A stretch of DNA of 64,000 bases from Poa pratensis. Lineage: Eukaryota; Streptophyta; Magnoliopsida; Poales; Poaceae. The stretch is taken from assembly GCA_947311845.1 (NCBI GenBank), contig CAMZMU010000041.1, positions 118,568,100 to 118,632,099 of the forward strand. Reading direction: 5' to 3'. Positions 28,514 to 38,815 of the stretch are shown here, one piece after another. Each line of letters starts with the position of its first letter. Position 1 is the stretch's first letter. The translations under genes and the position numbers were made by a program. The notes under the pieces were generated by a model. That model saw only the letters and a program-made list of their open reading frames with translations. It was not told the DNA's origin and did not search any database.

Positions 28514-28720
28514 ACCTTGTGATTAGATTCCATTGAAGTAGAAAAAATTCATGATCGAGGCATGCTGTGAATGCCTATCTATACCTAATAATAAAACCAT
28601 TAAGGCTTCTTCTCGTACGTCATTAAAAATACCCCTAAAGTTGACAAAAATTACCCACCACTGCCATCCATAAGTTACCCGCCGTTTCAAATAAATCTTT
28701 TCCCCTTCTCCCGTCTCCAT

Positions 28721-29193
28721 CGCTTCCGTCGTCTGGCCGTCTTCGTAAGTTTGGAGGTCACCTATGGGAGGAGGTCCCCCATCGCTCGAGTTCAAATAGG
28801 AAAGAAAAACTAGAGCCATGATTAGAGCCGTTTTGGTGCCCGCTGTCCTAATCCTCATCTATAAATAAACACGCAGGAAAGCTCTCGCCGCCATGATCGA
28901 GGTCCACAAGCTTGAGCAGGACGACTCTCGGACGGGCCCGTGCACTATTCATCCGTGCGCTTCCGTCGTCTGGCCGTCTTCGTAAGTTTGGAGGTCACGT
29001 ACGGGAGGAGGTCACCCATCGCTCGAGTTCAAATAGGAAAGGAAAACTAGTCATGATTAGAGCCGTTTCGGTGCCCGCTGTCCTAATCCTCATCTATAAA
29101 TAAACACGCAGGAAAGCTCTCGCCGCCATGATCGAGGTCCACGAGCTTGAGCAGGACGACTCTCGGACGGGCCCGTGCACTATTCATCCGTGA
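28721..29193. repeat. 237-bp tandem duplication in Helitron
   Basis: The unit starting CGCTTCCGTCGTCTGGCC begins at 28721 and again at 28958 and ends about 29193. The copies are about 95% alike by eye. Confidence 0.9.
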
Positions 29194-29441
29194 CGCCGGC
29201 TTCGGATCGTTCCGTGCTACTGCCGAATCGCTGACCTTGGATGTCTGTGTCAGGAGAGACATACCGATCTTCAGTTCAGTGCAAGGTTCAGATAACCTGA
29301 CTGCTTGAGCCTTGAGGTGATAATGGTGCGCCGAGCTTCACGATCGTAGTCACGCTCAACCGCATCATTGAAGGCTATAGCATGCGCGACCAGCGCGGTG
29401 ATTGATAGCAGATCGGGTTACCAAGTACAATTACCAATGTC

Positions 29442-29858
29442 TTGCTGGACGACCAGGTCCATCCTGCACGGCTACGGCGTGCGCGTCGACGAGCGCGACC
29501 TGTCGCTGCACGGTGGGTTCAAGCACGAGCTCCACTCGGCGCGGCGGGGAAGCTCCCCCAAGTGTTCGTCGACGGCCAGCACCTGGGCGGCGCCGACGTC
29601 GTCCGCCGCATGCACGAGGCCGGCAAGCTCTCCAAGGCGCTCGAGGCCTGCGAGATGGCGCCGTCGGGCGTGGGCGGCGGCAAGGGCGGCGTCGCGGCCG
29701 GGCTGGAGGGGTGCTCGGGGTGCGGCGGCGTCCGGTTCGTGCCCTGCGAGGAGTGCTCCGGCAGCTGCAAGGTGTTCCTGGAGGAGCTCGACAGCTTCCG
29801 GCGGTGCCCCGAGTGCAACGAGAATGGGCTCGTGCGCTGCCCTCTCTGCTGCTTATGA
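29442..29858 (+). pseudogene. Glutaredoxin-like protein fragment (Cys-rich C-terminus), frameshifted
   Basis: The translated sequence matches the plant family of glutaredoxin-domain proteins with four C-terminal CxxC pairs (the At5g39865 type). The first part ('SILHGYGVRVDERDLSLHGG') is in one frame and at about 29547 the reading moves to another frame, which continues 'KLPQVFVDGQHLGGAD' and then the CxxC series 'CSGCGG', 'CEECSGSC', 'CPECNENG', 'CPLC' to a stop at 29856. The N-terminal half, including the thioredoxin-fold active-site region, is missing. There is no start codon in context. GC content is much higher than its surroundings. It is a truncated, frameshifted copy within the Helitron and is very probably inactive. 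Confidence 0.88.
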
Positions 29859-30559
29859 CCGTGAGATTCTGTAGTGTTGTTTCTTGCAAGTTCATCAGAG
29901 TTTAAGATGATCTGCACAGAGGAGTACCATATAATTCTGTGACATTAGGACTGATCAAGTAACATGCGAGCTTGACGAGCACAGTCGTACCGCGCTCATC
30001 TGCAAAATTGAAAAGCTGCGCGACCGGCATGTCGATGCCTACCGATCCGTGCTCATGAACATCGAGCCTACTGCATACCTCGGCCGCCGCCCCCTTCGCA
30101 CTATCCAATCCTAATCAAGGATGATCGTTGCTGCAACATCTCGACGAGATTGCACAAGAATTCAGGTTCGGGAGTATGTCAACGTCCTTGCCATTGCCCG
30201 CAACGATAGCCGCCACCAAGCCAGCACCACTGGTGCGCACTCCCAATCAACGTCAGGTACAGAATCATCGGCGAGTACTCGATTGGTCCTTTACATCCAA
30301 GCCATGTACTATGTTCCAAGCGTTTAGCACATACTACCTGTTTATGTGAATATATGCACGTGTCATGTATGTGTTGTCGATTCTAATAGCAGGCTTTTCC
30401 AAATGATTTAGTTTTTTTGAGCAATTAGTAAAAATAAATATTTAAATTCAAGAATATGTAACTTAGAACTGTACAAGAACGATTGTAAATCACGTGTGGT
30501 CAGTAAGAAGAGGCCCGGGCCATTCTATTTGAGAATTCGTTTTTCTCATTTAATGATGG

Positions 30560-30645
30560 TCAACTAATAATAAAAGCATTAAGTCTTCTTCTCGTACGTC
30601 ATTTAAAATACCCCTAAAGTTGAACAGAATTACCCACCTCTGCCG
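30560..30645 (+). repeat. Second Helitron 5'-end-like sequence, internal
   Basis: TCAACTAATAATAAAAGC and the next 70 bases closely repeat the first 85 bases of the Helitron at 28578, including 'cttcttctcgtacgtcatt' and 'aaaatacccctaaagttga'. The base before it is G, not A. Confidence 0.8.
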
Positions 30646-31075
30646 AAATACCCATACCCTTTCGTTTTTTCCACCCGTGAAAAAAAAAGTTCGACAGACA
30701 GCCTCACGCGGCCTGGCGTCCCTCATGCATTGCGCTTGAGCGCCCAACGCTGGCCCGTGGGCCTAGGTCTTGTGCTTCTGCTTCACGACCAATCGTTGGG
30801 TGTGGGCCAGCCCAGCAAGACCTATGGCTGATCAGCTTTCGTGTGTTCAGGTAATTCATAAGTTTGAGTCCAACACGTACACGGTACAGACGAACCCACC
30901 GCCTAGGCCTGCTCCCTATATATAGTAACGATCGGAGGAGAGGCGCACACAACTCGCATAGGCCTGAACTTGGAAACGATCTTGTCGAGACTTGTCGACG
31001 ATCTCGCCGAAACCGACGAAAGCTCGAAGGAACGATCTCGCCGGCAGGGGCAATGGTAATTATATATTGCTAATA

Positions 31076-31366
31076 ATGCCGGAGGAGGAGCCGCTGATGC
31101 TCGCCAACGCAAAGCTCGCTGCTCGCGGCCAAACTCAGCCACCCCGTTGGCAAAGCGACGCGCTCGCGGCGTACCTCACAACATGTCCTTGGAACCCTGC
31201 CGGATCGCTCCCGTCACCTTGCCACACCGACATAGATCACAACCGAGCGTCAAAGGAGCTGCGGCCTGCGGTGGACGCAGATGGCTCCATACATGGTCCA
31301 ATTCGTGAGGTTCTCATGCATACGTCCATGGTTCCTAAATTTGATACTAGGGATGCAAGTTGGTGA
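31076..31366 (+). other. 96-codon open frame behind a TATA-like box, unrecognised
   Basis: An ATG at 31076 opens a 96-residue frame starting 'MPEEEPLMLANAKLAARG'. A TATA-like CTATATATAG sits about 160 bases upstream (about 30913-30922). The frame ends inside a 33-bp direct repeat. No family recognised; codon use is GC-rich. It may be a captured promoter with first exon, or chance. Confidence 0.2.
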
Positions 31367-31610
31367 TCCCTGCACGAGCATGCGACGTTTCCGGTCAGAC
31401 CTACTGCTTTGGATCTGAAAAAGACGACATACTGAGGAGTGGGAATCATATGATGAGAACTATACTGTTTGATCGTGTTACGCTGGCTGCCTGCAAGCAG
31501 CCTTCACCGGTTCCACGACCTCCCGCTGGAGCAATGGTCATCGAGTAATGATTTTTTCTCTCTCTCCTGCTGACACTCTAAATTTGATACTAGGGATGCA
31601 AGTTGGTGAT
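31335..31610. repeat. 33-bp direct repeat pair
   Basis: CTAAATTTGATACTAGGG plus the next 15 bases occurs at 31335-31367 and again at 31578-31610, unchanged. Confidence 0.85.
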
Positions 31611-32303
31611 GGTCTACTGGTGGAGCAGTATTTCTCTGAAAGGATCTTAAATTTCTTGATGTCACAGATAATGTGGAGCACATAAATTCTTAAAGCGTAA
31701 TCACAATTTTTATAAGTGGGGACAACGTTCAGCAAGTGTGAGTGATTTGTGCTATGTAATTCTCTCCATGCACCAGTATATTGATAACTTCAGTTCATTC
31801 GCCGTTCCTTATCGCCGTTCCTCATAGAACGAAGAAGAAAAAATTATTGAGGTGAATGTCCGGAGAAAACGATGCTGGCGGCATCGGAAGGCAATGAGAC
31901 ATTAGATCTGTTCCCCAGCCTCCAGATGATAGGGACGGCACTAATGGGAAATTATTGGTAGATGGTGGTGACGGTGATGAGGGGAATCACGGTGGTGCCT
32001 GCGACGAATAATAAATACTTAAATGGGATGGCATCACGAAACACATATCGCCCGGGAGATTTCTCCAAGGAGCGTAGGTGTAGGTGCCTCTCGATTCTTA
32101 AGATTTCATTCCGGAATTCCCGTGGCCGGTATTATTTTTGGGGCTCTGTCAATACCGGTAAGAATATAATAAATACTAAAATGGCAAAACTAAGCAAGTT
32201 TTTCGCTATTGACGAAAACATTTTATGGATCTGACTAATATATGAAACGACAAGCGAAGCGGCAAGTTGATTTTTTTCCCGTTGCAACGGGCATGTGTGC
32301 TAG

Positions 32304-32859
32304 TACTAGTTTAAAGAACGATATAATCTATAATACGCGGCAGCCGTAAAGTATATCCCCAAAAGAACAACTGGTGCACTATTTTTTATCAACATGATTG
32401 ATGGACATATATTAAAAATCAGTGACGTCAACTCGGGGCATGCCCTTGCCTAGCGGTCCCACCCAGCAGGGACCATGCAGATGCAACTCGCCGACCGCCA
32501 ACTCTGGCCCTGGCCACGAACCACGTGTCGCCCATACGATGCGTCAGTCGACATGGGCCGGGCCCACGTGGACCACCCAATCCTCTCATCCTGCTCCCGC
32601 CGGATCGACATCCCAGACCACACGAACGCGCACTCATCCTAGCTGAGTAGCAGCTGCTGCACTGACTGACAGCGTCACCAAGCACGAGGTTTGGTTCGTC
32701 GTGTGCACCCAGCGCCAGGGAACAAAATCGCTAATCAACGGTCAGCACACGCCCCCGCTTCCCGGATCAGAATCCATCAGATCGGTGTACGTATATACCC
32801 ATCACCATACAGCACAACGTACCCACACGCTCTGATTCAGTGTATGTGTACCCGACAGT
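32304..32859. other. Spacer with no recognised gene
   Basis: The region after the Helitron is GC-rich near 32420-32700, with overlapping frames on both strands that do not show domains. Confidence 0.35.
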
Positions 32860-33330
32860 TTGTTTTGAAACGGGCAAAACCTTTGCCTGAAGAAGAGTTT
32901 TAACTATCGATTACAAACTGCCTGGCTAGGCAAGGAAAGTAAAAGCTTACTCTCATTGCATTACAAGTCCTAAAAGACTCGTGCACCCGCCAAAACCAAA
33001 ACCAATAGGAAGGTCTTATGATTGATGGCGGGGGGTGGAGTGGCCGTGTCGAAAGAACCTTGCGTTACGCTTGTTGGATGCCGTCGCTTTTTTTGGAGTG
33101 CCTTGGTGGTAGAGATAGAAATCCACCAATCCTTAACAACAGTGTCAAAATTATGCCAATTATTCCGTTCCCTCCATACCACGAGTTTACGACATGCGTT
33201 ACATAAAAAAATGGTGAAGTTGTAGATAGGATATCACGTGCCCGCATTTGTTTTGTAACCCTTTTAGCGAAACTGTGTCGAAGCTTGCAGTTGAAATGTT
33301 CATGCAGCAAACAAACTCATCGCTAAACCA
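32860..33330 (-). pseudogene. LINE 3'-end fragment, minus strand
   Basis: The minus strand encodes 'MVWRERNNWHNF' and following residues, the typical 'W..RN.R.F' end of the LINE RT-associated zinc-binding region, and then runs into a 3' end 'gcaaaggttttgcccgtttc' and 'aaaacaaac'. The same sort of 3' end is seen at 49720-49766. It is a 5'-truncated, decayed copy. Confidence 0.65.
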
Positions 33331-34145
33331 GGACTCTAGACTAAAAGGCCAATTCTTACTTAATTTCTCGAAATCAAGCGTCGCAATCTGACTACATTAT
33401 CAAAGTGCCTACGACGGAAAACAAAATAGCCCGTGCTCTGGCTAGAATATTTTATCTGGGTGTGTTTCGTTCTGGAATAAAGTGGAATGAAAGATAATGG
33501 TTCCATTATGTTAGGATGGAATGGTTACCTGTTGGGATAAAAAAAAGTGGAATGAAATTATTCTATTTTACGTTTGGTTGGAGATTTGAAACAAACAGTG
33601 GCTTCAGACTATTTCATAGAAATGCCGAGCTTACCACATGTGCACTTGAGTGGATTGCTCTTTGAAATTTGTAGCACAATATTAAGAAATCCTTTTACGA
33701 ACATTGATGTTGTGACTAAGACAGTGTGCAAAGCTTTTATATATATAATCCCTGTTGCCCCTCAAGACCAATCAATGTCCCATAATTAATCCCGAAGAAC
33801 CCATTTAGATGTCATCACAACACGTGTAAAGGACCATTTCATTTATTTTTCATCACATAATTTCTCAATAATAGAAACATAAAGACTTCACATAACACAA
33901 ACTCCTGAATGAAAAACGAGCATATGAATTCCATTCTTCCCCCACAACGAAACACGGGAGTGGCTGCTAGGTGCAAAACAATTTCTTTTGAACGGGAGAA
34001 GCCCCGAAGGATCTGAGATCTGCAATAAAACGGCGGAGGGTGTACAATTACAAGAAGGACTCCAAGAAATAAAGGAAGTACAACACGGTCCCAATTTTTT
34101 AGAGAAAAAACACCCTAAGTAAGACCAGGGTACATTATGATTCCA
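33331..34145. other. Spacer with small repeat remnants
   Basis: Near 33460-33600 are phrases such as 'gtggaatgaa' and 'gtttggttgg' that resemble an end of a hAT-type MITE, but a full element could not be delimited. Near 33985-34040 is a retroposon-like 3' end on the minus strand. No gene recognised. Confidence 0.35.
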
Positions 34146-34149
34146 CTCT

Positions 34150-34345
34150 TGTATTGTCTATGAGGGTGGTTGTAACCTACCAAGGCCAACCGAATTCAAG
34201 CTCCAAGTTCGACTTGTCGTTATTTTGTTTGTGTAGATTATTCTTTAGTAGGAGCTGATATTACCATAAGTATCGAGATGTCCGTGGTGGTTTCGTCGAT
34301 CTCTCATGCTCCGTGATTCGTGTCTCCAATTATCTATATATGAGC
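34150..34345 (+). mobile_element. Old, incomplete SINE of the same family
   Basis: The stretch 'gagggtggttgtaaccta' and later 'gtggtggtttcgtcgatct' match the head and middle of the SINEs at 11725 and 28201, with many differences. No tail remains. Confidence 0.4.
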
Positions 34346-35200
34346 TGATATCACATTATACTCTAGCATACTTTTTTTCCCACTAAGGATACTCTCTCAA
34401 ACTTGAGGCTGAGAGATAAACATGTGGAGTTGAAATTAGCGTAGATTATTGCTAAATTTTGCAAGGGGGAGGCTAACACACCCGCTGTAGTCGAAAGATA
34501 CGAACACACAACTTGTCCCAACTCCCAACCCCGCGCCCCGCGGGTAGGAAACAACAGCCATGCAACGAATGAAGGCAATACAAACGAAAGCAACCACGGG
34601 CACCAAAAACACATTTCAACACTGTCTAGGAAACGAAACACATCTGTTCTTGCTTAATTAAGAAGCAATGCTTCGCACCGGCGCACAAAACAGATTCGGA
34701 CGAGCTAACAAAACCGGATTCATCATCATGCATAGTACGTAGACGAGCTATCTAAAGAGGTAAACCGGGAGACCTCAAGGAGCTCTCTCCTTCGTTTGGA
34801 TTTCTGGCCGTCGGATGGGGAAGTTACGGAGTGATCTGGATCGTCCATTCCTTGCATTACTTTTTTTACTGCCCACATGGTTCGCTGACGGTGGGTCCAG
34901 ATATTGCCGGTCCCGCCGCGCAGAGACAGAGCGTGTGCCATCGTCAGTGCTGCTTCCGACCGTGTGCTCGCGCGCGTCGTCCGTGGGGTCCGGGATGCGT
35001 GTCCGTGGCGCATTGGTGCGCTGGGCTGAGAGATGTGCACTGGCCACGTTCTACTTGCATGGCTCGCTATTTTGTGGGCCTGTCCTTGCAATGGCCCACA
35101 TTTCAGTCAGGGTAGCTGGCTTGAATTACGGTGCAGAGGTTTGTTTGCCCCCGCGATAATATCTCCATCGAGGGGTAGAATTGGTTTTTCGCATTCCAAG
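34346..35200. other. Spacer and possible promoter region
   Basis: No gene recognised. The last part becomes GC-rich and could be the promoter of the exon-like sequence that starts near 35330. Confidence 0.3.
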
Positions 35201-35669
35201 TGGACCGGGCGTCTGTGCGCTCTCCTCGCTGTCGCCTCATCCTTGGTCAGCGGGTACAACTTCTACAGAGGGGAGGACCTATTCTTGGCTTCCATGAGGG
35301 TTGCAGCTCTCGCTCCCTCACTTTTCTGCTCTTTCTCTCTCAAGCCAGTCTCTCTCTCCAGCAACCTAGGGTTTCGTCGCCGTGGATCCAGATCGGCCGC
35401 CGCCTCGGCGACTCTGGCCGGATTGGACGCACTCTTCTTTTTTCCCCCATTGATTCCAGTAATTAGTCGTCACTTTGGCTGGGTCTCGGTGGGAGAAGAA
35501 ATCTGCATGTTTGATGGAGGCGCAAGAAATTGATCTTTCCAATTGATTTGCTGCAACTGCTGAGCTGCTCTTTTATCGTTTTTCTTTTCTACATGTCCGT
35601 TGATTGGATCCATCTCCGGCCGGCCGGCAGGCCACGAGCTGGATCTTCAGTACTGGTTTGAGTTGAGGT

Positions 35670-36100
35670 GATGCCGTGGTTGACCCATGGGGGTTTGATT
35701 TCTTTGGTTTTTCTTTTGCCTTCTTTCATCCATGGGGATCTGATTCGTTGGCTTTGTCTTCCTTATCTCTGTTTTCTCTTGGTTATTTGGTCGTTGCTGT
35801 GCTTTTCGGTCGCAGGTTTCTGTTCTCCTTCACCTTTGCTTCTATCTCACATTTGGTCTTCTTGCTTTTCCAAAATCTGCAGTGATTTCGCTTAAGGTGA
35901 TGCCCTGGCGGAGCGGTGGGGGTTGATTCCTTTGATTTGTTGCCTTCGTACCAGTGGGGATCCGATTTATTGGCTTTGTTCTTTGTTTTCTGTTTCCTTT
36001 TAATTGTTTGGCCATTGCTGTGTTTTTGTCGCAGTTTTTTCTCTCCTTTTGTTTGTTCTTTAAGCTTTGTCTCTATCTCGGATTTCTTTGTCTCTTTGTT
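35670..36100. repeat. Diverged tandem duplication of about 230 bp
   Basis: The T-rich blocks starting 'gatgccgtggttgacccatg' (about 35670) and 'gatgccctggcggagcggtg' (about 35899) run parallel for about 200 bases, sharing 'ggggatc.gatt.gttggctttg' phrases. They lie within the presumed first intron. Confidence 0.7.
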
Positions 36101-38499
36101 GTTCCAGGTTGTTTTGGTGTTCGATTTTGGTGCTTTCCCATTCTTTGGCTCTTTTAGGTGCTTGCTCTTTGTTTGTTTCGGATATCCTTTGTTTTTATGT
36201 TCTTCGTTATTTTTGTCTCTTTTGATTTTGTCCGTTCGTACTGTGGTCTTTGTTTCCTCTTGGATTGTTCATCTTGCTTTTATTTGGTTTTCTTGGATCT
36301 GATCTTCTTTCTTTGTTTTCGATTGCTTCTCTCTTTTCTCATGGCTCTTTTTTGTTCTTTCCGTGCTCTGTTTGGGCTTGCCTTTTATTCATCTTGGGTT
36401 TGCTACATTCTCTCTTCTCGCCTTTGTTGTTTTGTACGTTGTGCCTCCATTTATTCTTTTTTGATTTGTTATATAGATTTGTTCATCTTTGCTCCCCTGT
36501 TCTTTTTCATTTCCTTCTCTGCTTCCTCTTATTTTTGTGTCTTTAGGGTTTGGTTCTGCTCGCTGCTTTGTTTTTCACCATCTTTTCTCTTTAAACTCCA
36601 TGATCTTGCAGCTTATGGCTTCCACTTTCTTCGATTTTTTAGCTCACGCGGTTGCGGTGTTGTTTGCCCTTTTTTGCAGGTCGTCACATTGTTGCAGATT
36701 GCCGTTGATGCTGGATTTGGGATTACGTCTGGTAAGGTTCAGAATTTGAAGGAAAATTGCACTGGTTAAGTTTGATCTGCAGTTTGTGTGCTAGATGAGT
36801 TATGTGTCAATGTTACAAGCAGTCATAGGTGAGCTATATGTGCTTTATATTGCAGAAATTAGTTTGCTCTTGCTTAAGATAATTTAGGTGATTTTAAAGA
36901 GTGTGGGACAGTTTTGTGTAGGTTCCAGGGCTATGCTTCTCCTTGTGCGTTGGTCATGATGTATTGCTGGTTAAGATTCATGAGCTAGTAAATTATTCCT
37001 GTATCATTATACTGAGTGTGCATTTGACCATTTACATCTATTTGATTGTTATAGTGAAAACTGTTTTTATGCCTGCAGATTAGTTGCTTATAAAAAAAAT
37101 GTATGTATCACGCATCTGGGCATGGAAGGAAAAGTACAACAGCGACTCGCGGGAGGTTGCAGAATTTGAAACTTACTTGCCGAGCCTTCTTCCCATACTT
37201 GAGAACCCATTGGAAATGTTTGCATTAAATAGCTGTGAGTTTCTGAATGCCTAATTGAATACCAAATATTGGCACATTTATCTCTTCACAGTAGTAAAAG
37301 ATCAAATAAAAAATTCCATGTCTTGCTACATTTTAATTTCAGGCACCACTATAGTTCTGCAAGTGATACATTAGTTTGACTTTTCAAGTATGCAATAGAT
37401 TTTAGATTGTTACTTGCATTTCTCATACACGGAAGGTCTTTTTTCTATTTCCTTTTCATCCAAATGTTATTGTACTACCTCTGTCTTTCTAAACTTATTT
37501 TCTAAAATATTTGGCTCTGTTGTTTATTAATAATGTGTTTTTCAAATCTGGTTATTTCTTCCTTGGTGTTTTTAGGTGAGGTGCTCAAGCCTAGGTTTAT
37601 TTTGCTCTGCAGCTAAAGTATATTGGACCCCACTTGAAACATATATAAGATGATCAAATTAGTTCCAGTAGTGCAATTATACTGTAAACTAGATAAATTT
37701 AGTAGTATTTTTTATTATCCAGGCATGGTCATGTGTTGCTTAGGATATTTGGACGCAGCTCCATAACTAATTCATTGTGTGTTCCCGTGTTGATATAAAT
37801 ACTGCATACAAAATAATAAATTTATCACTTATGTAATCGTTCATTTGACCTATTAGAATACAAGTAGATATTTCATTATTCCTCTTGATTGATTAATATT
37901 CTATCTAATGCTTATATTTTCCTACTTCCATATACAAGAGGTTGGTGTACATGAAAAAATGGATGTAGTATTTGACCGTAACATTTTTTATTTTGCTTGA
38001 TTTTTTGGTTTGGATATGGGCTTGGTTATGATAGTTATTCAGTCATGCAGGCTCTATCCTTAATTTCTTTCCAATACATTTCTTCTTTGAAGTGAGTGTC
38101 CCACGGTCCCACTGCACATCACAACCCAGTCTCATTTCTCAGTTTTCCTTCATGTGCTGTTGGCAACTATTATTTTCCTGGTCACCGCTAGGTGTTTCTA
38201 CTTACTCTGTTTTTTGGTGACGAGCTTTGATTCGATTCCCTGCATTTTACTCTATTTTTTGGTGACGAGCTTTGATTCGATTCCCTGCATATCTGAGCAG
38301 TGCTTGTGATGGAAGAACCACTCCTCCAGGCATGTCTCCAAGCAATGCCAACCTACACAGTAAAGTGAGCCCCTCACTCAGCAGTGTTTTCTTCGCATAT
38401 TGCATCAGAAAGGCTTGAGTCCACGCCATTTACCTTAATTTGTGCATCCTTTTGAATGAAATATGAAAGTGCAGCCCCTTCATGGTAAAAAAACTCAAA

Positions 38500-38815
38500 G
38501 TCTCTTCATTGTTTAATTGGTTAAATAATTATTATAGGATACTTAAATTCGGCAGTAGATTATAGTGAACTGGTTAAACAATAAGGAACCCTAAATAACA
38601 TAAACAAAAATACATTATATTTCAGTTTAAATCTCTTGGTTGTTTAATTGGTTCCTTATTTAAACCCATCCAATTTAAGTATCCTCACTCAGCCCCTTCA
38701 CGATAACAGACTACGTGTACCAACTATGGCCAAAAAATATATGGCCTCTTGGTTATTTAATTGGTTAAATAATTAGTATAGGATACTTAAATTGGATGGG
38801 TTCTTTTCAGTTTCT
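38500..38815. repeat. Triplicated TTTAATTGGTT repeat
   Basis: 'tgtttaattggttaaataat' with 'aggatacttaaatt' appears at about 38510 and 38755, and a partly inverted variant 'ccaatttaagtatcc' at about 38670. It looks like rearranged MITE sequence. Confidence 0.5.

Larger units (their letters stand above)
28578..32303 (+). mobile_element. Helitron, 3.7 kb, carrying a glutaredoxin-like gene fragment
   Basis: The 5' end TCTATACCTAATAATAAA matches the TCTATACTA-type start of grass Helitrons. The 3' end has the perfect hairpin CCCGTTGCAACGGG (32277-32290), then 9 bases, then CTAG (32300-32303). The flanks are A at 28577 and T at 32304, the expected A|T target. It contains a 237-bp tandem duplication, a pseudogene, and a second 5'-end-like sequence at 30560. 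No Rep/helicase sequence is present, so it is non-autonomous. Confidence 0.85.

Noticed and set aside
35916..36769. Phe/Leu-rich frames resembling membrane proteins
   Set aside because: The sequence is a T-rich intron-like stretch. TTT and CTT codons create apparent hydrophobic proteins with no real domain.
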